From Bacteroidia bacterium (GTDB lineage Bacteria > Bacteroidota > Bacteroidia > Bacteroidales > Azobacteroidaceae): 12,820 bases of DNA. The position numbers were made by a program, and so were the translations under genes. The stretch lies in contig BNXY01000058.1 in the NCBI GenBank assembly GCA_025999935.1, forward strand, positions 1-12,820, read 5' to 3'. Shown piece by piece: positions 7,586-12,820 of this stretch (position 1 is its first letter; every line of letters begins with the position of its first letter). The notes under the pieces were generated by a model. The model saw only the letters and a program-made list of their open reading frames with translations, was not told where the DNA came from and did not search any database.

Positions 7586-8827
7586 ATGAACAAATTAGGA
7601 ATTGTTATACAACGGGAATATTTGACACGAGTAAAGAAAAAATCGTTCATCATTTTGACGATTTTAATGCCGTTTCTTTTTGTAGGCTTGGTTGCAGGAA
7701 TTGTTTTTCTGTCGTCCATCAGCTCCGACAACGCCAAAGTAATTGTGGTTGTTGATGAAACCGGCGAATATTTTTCGGTTTTAAAGAACACGGATCAATA
7801 CCTGTTCGTTGCAGCGGAAAAAGGGTTTGAAGATTTCCGGAAAAACAGCGATGAGTCGGTTTATGCCACGCTGGTAATTTCCGGCGATTTATTAGAAAAT
7901 CCGGACGCCATTACGCTTTATTCTCAAAAACAAGTCGTTAGCAGTGCGGAAACAACCATTACTTCAGCCTTGAATGAATATTTGAGCGAAAAGAAATTAG
8001 ACTCTTACAATATTCCCAATCTGAAAAATATCATCAATGAAAGCAAAGTAAAAGTGAAGATGAAATCCATCAAATGGGATGATTCCGGAAAAGAAACGCA
8101 GACTTCGGCTGAATTTGCCGCAGCCATCGGAATGGTTTTTACTTTCCTGATTTACATATTTATTTTTGTGTACGGAGCCATGGTAATGCAAGGTGTGATG
8201 GAAGAAAAAACCAACCGGATTGTGGAAGTGATTGTTTCGTCGGTTAAACCGTTTGATTTGATGATGGGTAAACTGATTGGCATTGGTTTGGTCGGCTTGA
8301 CTCAATTTGGAATTTGGTTGTTGGTTATTCTGGGGCCTGTGTTTTTAGGAACTTTGTTTATGCCCGACACTACGATTTTACAAGGTCTGAAACCACTGTT
8401 GGGGGATATCAATCTCATGGAAATCTGCTTTTATTTTATCGTGTTTTTCATTGGCGGTTATTTGATGTATGCCTCTATTTTTGCGGCAATTGGCGCGATG
8501 GTCAATAGTCAGGAAGATACCCAGCAATACATGATGCCAATAATGATCGTCATCATATTTGCGCTTTATGCCGGAATTTTCAGCGTCCAAAACCCGGATG
8601 GGCCTTTGGCATTCTGGGCATCCATGTTTCCACTAACTTCGCCGATCGTGATGATGGTGCGTTTGCCTTTTGATGTTTCCTGGTGGGAAAAACTTTTGTC
8701 AATCGCTTTATTGATTACCACGGTAATTCTGTTCGTTAAATTAACGGCTAAAATTTATCGTACCGGCATATTGATGTACGGAAAAAAGCCGACTTATGCC
8801 GAAATTATTAAATGGCTCAAGTATTGA
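7586..8827 (+). CDS. ABC-2 type permease (NatB-like)
   Basis: This is the membrane partner of the preceding ATPase. The 413-residue protein has one N-terminal membrane helix (about 20-44, FIILTILMPFLFVGLVAGIVFLSS). It is followed by an extracytoplasmic domain of about 130 residues, then five more hydrophobic segments (from about 176, FAAAIGMVFTFLIYIFIFVYGAMVM, to the C-terminal LLSIALLITTVILFVKLTAKIY). This 1+5 layout with a large loop after helix 1 is that of the NatB/YhaP ABC-2 group. The motif GVMEEKTNRIVEVIVSSVKPFDLMMGKL after the second helix is the conserved cytoplasmic segment of these permeases. Substrate unknown. The ATG is set by the 3-base gap to the upstream gene. Confidence 0.92.
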   Translation: MNKLGIVIQREYLTRVKKKSFIILTILMPFLFVGLVAGIVFLSSISSDNAKVIVVVDETGEYFSVLKNTDQYLFVAAEKGFEDFRKNSDESVYATLVISGDLLENPDAITLYSQKQVVSSAETTITSALNEYLSEKKLDSYNIPNLKNIINESKVKVKMKSIKWDDSGKETQTSAEFAAAIGMVFTFLIYIFIFVYGAMVMQGVMEEKTNRIVEVIVSSVKPFDLMMGKLIGIGLVGLTQFGIWLLVILGPVFLGTLFMPDTTILQGLKPLLGDINLMEICFYFIVFFIGGYLMYASIFAAIGAMVNSQEDTQQYMMPIMIVIIFALYAGIFSVQNPDGPLAFWASMFPLTSPIVMMVRLPFDVSWWEKLLSIALLITTVILFVKLTAKIYRTGILMYGKKPTYAEIIKWLKY

Positions 8828-8883
8828 ATACGAAATTCATATAAGTTTTTTAATATCGTAGAGAGAAATTGAATTTTTTTCCC

Positions 8884-8892
8884 TACATTTGC
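8884..8892 (+). promoter_or_regulatory. putative -7 box for the lipoprotein gene
   Basis: TACATTTGC matches the TAnnTTTG consensus and lies 28 bases before the lipoprotein ATG. A -33 TTTG at the right distance is not seen (TTG at 8869-8871 is too close), so this rests on one box only. Confidence 0.45.
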
Positions 8893-8920
8893 GTGTTATT
8901 AATCATAAAATTAGTTCAAT

Positions 8921-9298
8921 ATGAAAAAGATTTTTATTCTCCTTTTTACTGCTGCTTTGATGGTTTCATTCGCAGCATGCAATGGCGCTAAGAAAGAAGC
9001 TGCACCTGCTGAAATTATTGAAAGCGAAGTGGTTGAAGAAGTCGTGCTTCCCGAAACGCCTGCTGTTCAACTTACTCCGGCTGAAGTTCTGAAAGATTTC
9101 CAAGCTTTTGTGAAAGAATATGCTGAAGCATATAACAATGTGGCGAAAGATCCTCAAAAATTTCAAACACTTGCCGGACAATTAAAACAAAAATTAACTG
9201 ACATTGAAAGTATAGCAAGTAGCTTCAATGCCAAACAAACCAAAGAATACCAAAAAGCAAGAGAGCTTGTAATTCAGGTAAATAAGAGAGGTAAATAA
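8921..9298 (+). CDS. small lipoprotein of unknown function
   Basis: The 125-residue product has a lipoprotein signal peptide: MKK, a hydrophobic core (IFILLFTAALMV) and a lipobox SFAAC with Cys20 as the lipidated residue. After the Cys comes NGAKKEAAPA, without the acidic run reported as the surface-export signal in some Bacteroidetes, so a periplasm-facing location is more likely (inference). Residues 30-50 are a Val/Glu/Pro-rich linker. Residues 52-120 are predicted strongly helical (LKDFQAFVKEYAEAYNNV; FQTLAGQLKQKLTDIESIASSF). I do not recognise a named family. It has its own -7 box 93 bases after the exporter operon. Its stop is one base away from the stop of the convergent sigma factor gene. 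Confidence 0.85.
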   Translation: MKKIFILLFTAALMVSFAACNGAKKEAAPAEIIESEVVEEVVLPETPAVQLTPAEVLKDFQAFVKEYAEAYNNVAKDPQKFQTLAGQLKQKLTDIESIASSFNAKQTKEYQKARELVIQVNKRGK

Positions 9299-9299
9299 C

Positions 9300-9812
9300 T
9301 TAATTGTAATACCTCATGTCTTTCAGGTTTTTTTGAAGTTCTTTCCGGGCGAAAAAGATACGGCTCTTAATTGTACCTAAAGGCAATTCTAATTTTGCCG
9401 AAATTTCATTGTATTTATAACCTGCCATAAACAGGGAAAAAGGTATTTTTAATTCATCATTCAAACGATTAATGGTGAAAGTGATTTCTTTTATTGTCAG
9501 GGATTCTTCCGGACTGTCAAATTTGGAGTCCGGAAATAGATTTAAATGGGAAATATCTTCCGTCTGATCAATGATAACCTGGCTGCGGAGAACTTTCCGG
9601 TAGTTATTGATGAAAATATTCCGCATAATGGTTAATACCCACCCTTTGAAATTGATATTATCAACATATTTTTCTTGATTATCCAACACCCGAAGTGTCG
9701 TTTCTTGTAACAAATCTTCGGCGTCGCATCTGTTGGCGGTAAGCATCAGTGCAAAATTATACATGTTTTTTTGGATACTTAATATCTTTTTTTGAAATTG
9801 CATTGAATCCAT
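9300..9812 (-). CDS. ECF-type RNA polymerase sigma factor
   Basis: This sigma-70 family factor of the extracytoplasmic-function class redirects RNA polymerase to a small regulon. The 170 residues show region 2 at about 13-75 (RCDAEDLLQETTLRVLDNQEKY, then INFKGWVLTIMRNIFINNYRK) and region 4 at about 108-165 with the helix-turn-helix YNEISAKLELPLGTIKSRIFFARKEL. The short acidic linker lacks regions 1 and 3, as expected. Two in-frame ATGs (codons 1 and 4) are possible starts. No anti-sigma or FecR-like gene lies next to it: downstream is the convergent lipoprotein and upstream a divergent HTH gene, so it looks like an orphan of the RpoE-like housekeeping or stress type common in Bacteroidetes. 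Target regulon unknown. Confidence 0.93.
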   Translation of the reverse strand: MDSMQFQKKILSIQKNMYNFALMLTANRCDAEDLLQETTLRVLDNQEKYVDNINFKGWVLTIMRNIFINNYRKVLRSQVIIDQTEDISHLNLFPDSKFDSPEESLTIKEITFTINRLNDELKIPFSLFMAGYKYNEISAKLELPLGTIKSRIFFARKELQKNLKDMRYYN

Positions 9813-9870
9813 AGGGCATTAATTAAGTTAAAATTTGATGGTTGCATTTTCTCCATTTTTTTATTCCGTT

Positions 9871-9902
9871 CAAAATTATTCTAATTCATAGTAGCAATCA
9901 AG
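9871..9902 (-). promoter_or_regulatory. putative promoter of the ECF sigma factor gene
   Basis: On the minus strand TAATTTTG (9878-9871) fits the TAnnTTTG -7 box. CTTG (9902-9899) lies 20 bases upstream as a -33 element. It leaves a leader of about 58 bases. The rest of the 9813-10050 divergent gap is A/T-rich. A weaker plus-strand box, GAATTTTGC at 10008-10016, could serve the HTH gene. Confidence 0.4.
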
Positions 9903-10050
9903 CTATAATGGAAGGATTTGAGTTGTCGATTTTTTTGTTTTTTATAAAATTACGCAAGTAAAGTAAAGTTTTTTCTTTAAAATGTATGTTGTTACAAAAA
10001 AAATTACGAATTTTGCAAAAAAAATAATTTTTGTTTTGGTTAAAGAGAAT

Positions 10051-11037
10051 ATGGAAAAATTGCCGGCGCCTATGAATTATGAAAATTTATATAACGATTT
10101 GATCATTGAATTTAGGAAAAAAATTCCGCAAAATTCAAAATTAGCAGCTAAACTCAGTGAAATTTTGTTTCTCGAAAAAGAAGCTGTTTACAGGCGTTTG
10201 CGGGGAGAGGTTCCTTTTAAGCTTCAAGAAATTGTAGCCATAACGAATGAATTAGGTATTTCGTTAGACAATACGATTGGCATCGGATGGATTAAAAGAC
10301 CGCCCTGCCAGCTACAATCCATAAACTATGAAAATCCGGCTGAAATTGATTATATGATGTTGGAAAATTATGTAGAAATCCTTAAAGCAATGGCTTTTGA
10401 ACCTGACGGAGAAATGTCGATGGTTACTAATTTATTTCCACAATCGCTTTATCTAAAATTTAAGTATATTAATCGGTTTTATTTTTTTAGATGGCACTAC
10501 CATCATTTAATGCTCAATCAACCCAAAACTTATCAAGAAATTGTTTTTCCGAAAAGATTGGAAAAACATATTGAAGCCGTTTCCATTGAATCAAAAAATA
10601 TAAAAACAAGCCATTACATTTTAGATGGTCAGGTTTTCCAAAATTTCATCAACAACGTCAGATATTTTTATAGCATCCGCTTACTGAAAACGGAAGATGT
10701 TTCCAATATCAAAAAAGAATTGTTTCATTTTGTGGATTATATGGAAGACTTGGCGGTTTCGGGTTACTTTGAAGGAACAAAAAACAAGGTGTCTCTGTAT
10801 ATATCTGATATAAGCATTGATACGAACTATAGTTATATGGATTCTCAAAACATTCGATTTTCGCTGATTTGGGCGTTTCTTCTCAATGGCGTGAGCACGT
10901 ATGACGAAAAAACGCTCGAAGTGATCAAAACATGGATTCACTCAATCATCAAAACTTCGACTTTAATATCTGTGACCGGAGAAAAGCCAAGAACTTTGTA
11001 TTTTGAAAGGCAACGGGAAATAATAGAAGAATTGTGA
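10051..11037 (+). CDS. HTH transcriptional regulator-like protein, Bacteroidetes-specific type
   Basis: From the ATG at 10051 the product has 328 residues. The N-terminal 80 residues contain a Cro/C1-like helix-turn-helix: KLAAKLSEILFLEKEAVYRRLRGEVPFKLQEIVAITNELGISLDNTIG (about 30-77, residues shown in part: LAAKL, EAVYRRLRG, ELGISLD). The remaining 250 residues are aromatic-rich and mostly helical, without a domain I can name. Similar proteins with this HTH and a long uncharacterised C-terminal part are common in Bacteroidales. An upstream in-frame ATG at 9982 would add 23 residues (MYVVTKKITNFAKKI...), but that stretch overlaps a possible -7 box at 10008-10016, and relatives as I remember them start near NYENLY; the ATG at 10051 also has a purine-rich lead (TTAAAGAGAAT). 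It is divergent from the sigma factor gene. Ligand and targets unknown. Confidence 0.75.
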   Translation: MEKLPAPMNYENLYNDLIIEFRKKIPQNSKLAAKLSEILFLEKEAVYRRLRGEVPFKLQEIVAITNELGISLDNTIGIGWIKRPPCQLQSINYENPAEIDYMMLENYVEILKAMAFEPDGEMSMVTNLFPQSLYLKFKYINRFYFFRWHYHHLMLNQPKTYQEIVFPKRLEKHIEAVSIESKNIKTSHYILDGQVFQNFINNVRYFYSIRLLKTEDVSNIKKELFHFVDYMEDLAVSGYFEGTKNKVSLYISDISIDTNYSYMDSQNIRFSLIWAFLLNGVSTYDEKTLEVIKTWIHSIIKTSTLISVTGEKPRTLYFERQREIIEEL

Positions 11038-11046
11038 ACAATAGAA

Positions 11047-11240
11047 ACACTTTCACTGATAAAAAAGAGGTTGTTTCAAAAGAATGCAAATGACACAAAT
11101 TTTCGCAAAAATATATTTTTAACAAAAAATTGTATCTATCTTATTTCAAATAAATAAAATTTGTGCTGATTTGCGTTATTTGTGTCATTTGCGTTCTAAA
11201 AATACTTTTGAAACAGCCTCTTTTTTATCAGTAAAAGTGT
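11047..11240. repeat. 194-bp imperfect palindrome between convergent genes
   Basis: Outer arms 11047-11082 and 11205-11240 are reverse complements at 34 of 36 positions; the shared core reads ACTGATAAAAAAGAGG then TGTTTCAAAAG. A second inner pair of 15 identical bases, GCAAATGACACAAAT, lies at 11086-11100 with its complement at 11178-11192. The centre is A/T-rich. The element fills the whole gap between the HTH gene stop (11037) and the minus-strand gene stop (11243). It can act as a two-way transcription terminator: on each strand the outer stem is followed or flanked by T-rich sequence. The length, the nested arms and the GAGG(C/T)TGTTTCAAAAG motif also fit a small non-autonomous mobile repeat (MITE-like). 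No clear target-site duplication is seen. Confidence 0.8.
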
Positions 11241-11242
11241 AT

Positions 11243-12772
11243 TTATTTCATTTCAAATACCCGATAAGAATGAGGAGGAATGGTAACTGAGAAATTGTTT
11301 GTCGGAGGTCCGCTGGGGCGGAAAAATCCAAAACCGCTTGGGGCATTGGCCGATTTATTAATGGTTTCTCCGGAAACAATATCATGGATGGTTTCTTTTC
11401 CGTTTTTCAACAGTACCCGAATGGTTACCGGTTCATCCAAAAACGACTCTACGATAAACGTGCCGTTGTCATACGCAAACAATCCCACTTTGGCAGGGCC
11501 TTCGATACGCAAATCCAAATCGGAAGTTAAAATGTTCCGGAAATTATTCAGTACGCTTTCCGGTAAATCATATAGATTTCCGAAATCATCCGGAATTGTG
11601 ATTACATAAAGATTTCCCTTGGAATAAAGCGCTCTCAGCACCATTGGATGACCGTTGACACCCTTTCTCAAAGGACGACCGGCGCTGGAGGTTTCCCAAG
11701 CATCGTTCGTGTGGTACCAAACCCTCGGAATCAGAATATCTTTGGTCAATTCGCCTTGTCCGAAATCGTTAACAAGAACCGGATCGCCGACCGTAACTTC
11801 TGCAATTTCCGCAATTTTTTCAGGAATCGCTTTCAATAAACCGGTAGTGATAACCACATCGCCGCCTTTTTTCAGTTGCGCTTTGATTTTACTTACCAAA
11901 TCCTTATCGTAAGCGGCTTGAGCGGTTAGCAAAACCACTTTTTGATCCGTTGGAAATTCGTCGGAATACATATCCATCGGAAGGCCAATCATGCCCAGAT
12001 AATTTTGCAAAAAGTCTTCTCCCAATGAGTTATACGGTTTGTAATTTTTGATGCCGATGGGTTTCCCTAATTTATAAACAAATTTATCGATTGTTTCCAG
12101 CGAAAGACCTGCCGGGCGGGCAATGGTAGTCGGATTGACTGTTTTTCCATTGGCTAATTTTATCGGTTTTTGCATTTCACTCCAACTGAAACTGCTTTCT
12201 CCCTTATCTTGCCAAGGCGTTTTGAAAGCATCCCTAAGCGCAACACCCAAAAGTTGGCTGTAGTCGAACAAGGCAATTTCAGGGGCTTTGGCAAACATGG
12301 TCAACCAAATTTGCTCCACATAACGGTCCATACCCATGCCTACGCCGCCGCTATCTACCCAACCGCCAAAATTCCGGTTTTGAGAAATATTCTGGAAATA
12401 GCGGATAATATTGTAACTCAAATAATTTTGTAAATGCTGTGCGGAAGAAGGATCGCGTGTTTCCGTTCCACTCCATATTCCGTCAAATATTTTGGGGCCT
12501 TGGCTGAGGTCAAATCCCAAACCTTGGAAATGATCGTACCAATTCGGATATTTGATGATAACTTTTACTTTGGGATTTACCTTTTTTGCGGCGTTTATTA
12601 CCAAATTTTTACCGGCTTCGGCCATCAAATCGTTCCTGTATTTCGTCCAACTTTTATCTCCTTTCGCCTCAATTTCTATATCCGATTTACAGCTGGTAAA
12701 GAAAAAGTCATCCAAAATAAAGTCGTCAAAATATTTGGCTGTATGTTCTGCTATTTCCAGAATATTTCTCAA
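11243..12772 (-). CDS. glycoside-hydrolase-like (beta/alpha)-barrel protein, N-terminus not in window
   Basis: The frame gives about 500 residues ending IPPHSYRVFEMK. The barrel part contains FDDFILDDFFFTSCKSD (acidic residues at a strand end, as in clan-A-like hydrolases), VIIKYPNWYDHFQGLGFDL, IFDGIWSGTETRDP, GGWVDSGGVGMGMDRYVEQIW and LTMFAKAPEIALFDY. The middle (VVLLTAQAAYDKDLVSKIKAQLKKGGDVVITTG) looks like the Rossmann-like domain of GH42-type enzymes. The C-terminus is a beta-sandwich-like tail. I recognise it as an uncharacterised glycosidase-like family found in polysaccharide-degrading Bacteroidetes; substrate unknown. Caution: the bases from 12750 to the right edge are an inverted copy of 12332-12402. 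The TTG start at 12772 and the first residues (MRNILEIA) are therefore probably not genuine, and the open frame continues to the edge only through copied antisense sequence. The true gene should extend further upstream. Confidence 0.72.
   Translation of the reverse strand: MRNILEIAEHTAKYFDDFILDDFFFTSCKSDIEIEAKGDKSWTKYRNDLMAEAGKNLVINAAKKVNPKVKVIIKYPNWYDHFQGLGFDLSQGPKIFDGIWSGTETRDPSSAQHLQNYLSYNIIRYFQNISQNRNFGGWVDSGGVGMGMDRYVEQIWLTMFAKAPEIALFDYSQLLGVALRDAFKTPWQDKGESSFSWSEMQKPIKLANGKTVNPTTIARPAGLSLETIDKFVYKLGKPIGIKNYKPYNSLGEDFLQNYLGMIGLPMDMYSDEFPTDQKVVLLTAQAAYDKDLVSKIKAQLKKGGDVVITTGLLKAIPEKIAEIAEVTVGDPVLVNDFGQGELTKDILIPRVWYHTNDAWETSSAGRPLRKGVNGHPMVLRALYSKGNLYVITIPDDFGNLYDLPESVLNNFRNILTSDLDLRIEGPAKVGLFAYDNGTFIVESFLDEPVTIRVLLKNGKETIHDIVSGETINKSANAPSGFGFFRPSGPPTNNFSVTIPPHSYRVFEMK
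12332..12402 (+). repeat. internal arm of a 71-bp perfect inverted repeat
   Basis: This stretch encodes, on the minus strand, the conserved segment around NRNFGGWVDSGGVGMG of the hydrolase-like protein. Its exact reverse complement ends the window at 12750-12820. Because it sits in continuous, family-like coding sequence, it is the original and the right arm is the copy. Confidence 0.95.
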
Positions 12773-12820
12773 AACCGGAATTTTGGCGGTTGGGTAGATA
12801 GCGGCGGCGTAGGCATGGGT
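12750..12820 (-). repeat. terminal arm of a 71-bp perfect inverted repeat (fold-back junction)
   Basis: All 71 bases to the window edge are the reverse complement of 12332-12402; similarity ends abruptly at 12749/12750. The repeat is cut by the edge, so its full length is unknown. It interrupts the coding frame of the hydrolase-like gene, so the sequence to the right of 12749 should not be trusted as the native upstream of that gene. Confidence 0.95.

Noticed and set aside
8824..8855. Possible terminator after the ABC permease (TGAAT/ATTCA stem, then TATAAGTTTTTT)
   Set aside because: The stem is only 5 A/T-rich base pairs and the T run is offset by five bases, too weak to call.
9982..10050. 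23-residue N-terminal extension of the HTH protein
   Set aside because: The segment is A/T-rich and Lys/Ile-rich, overlaps a possible -7 box, and lies upstream of where relatives appear to begin; the downstream ATG is preferred.
12170..12433. Plus-strand frame sharing residues (THAYAAAIYPTAKIPVLRNILEIA) with the apparent N-terminus region of the minus-strand hydrolase-like gene
   Set aside because: The sharing is explained by the 71-base inverted copy at the window edge, not by a real duplicated protein segment.
12403..12749. Invertible DNA segment flanked by inverted repeats (phase variation)
   Set aside because: The left arm is inside conserved coding sequence and the right arm runs to the window edge; no recombinase is nearby. 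A fold-back artefact explains the pattern more simply.
1..12820. CRISPR array, tRNA or rRNA gene, riboswitch, toxin-antitoxin or defence system
   Set aside because: No regularly spaced repeats, no cloverleaf or rRNA-like stretch, and no defence or toxin gene signatures were seen in reading both strands.

Overview
The window reads as a chromosomal segment of a member of the Bacteroidetes, most likely Bacteroidales. Supporting signs are a di-haem cytochrome b type fumarate reductase/succinate dehydrogenase with gene order C-A-B, -7 boxes of the TAnnTTTG class (with a TTTG/TTG -33 element) ahead of several genes, starts with A-rich leaders and no Shine-Dalgarno, and an HTH regulator family that I associate with this phylum. 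Genus cannot be set from the sequence alone.

Left block (1-2700, minus strand): miaA (tRNA isopentenyl transferase), rpoN (sigma-54), then the first 75 codons of a secreted protein that runs off the left edge. Middle block (2744-6502, plus strand): frdC/sdhC, frdA/sdhA and frdB/sdhB, which together form a complete menaquinone-linked complex II, with a promoter before frdC and a strong intrinsic terminator after frdB. The C-A gap is occupied by a small element with terminal inverted repeats and a decayed four-helix-bundle (23S intervening-sequence protein type) reading frame. Next (6566-8827, plus strand) comes a two-gene NatA/NatB-like ABC exporter with its own consensus promoter, followed by a small lipoprotein gene (8921-9298).

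Right block: an ECF-type sigma factor (minus strand) ends one base from the lipoprotein stop. Divergent from it is an HTH regulator (plus strand). A 194-bp imperfect palindrome fills the gap between that regulator and a minus-strand gene for a large (beta/alpha)-barrel, glycoside-hydrolase-like protein. The last 71 bases of the window are a perfect reverse-complement copy of an internal stretch of that same gene, so the right edge is a fold-back junction, either a chimera/assembly artefact or a real inverted duplication. The gene's true N-terminus is not in the window.

Most of the window is conserved housekeeping and respiratory content. The parts most worth a second look are the inverted-repeat element inside the fumarate reductase operon, the convergent-gene palindrome, and the right-edge fold-back. 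I do not see a convincing new multi-gene system.
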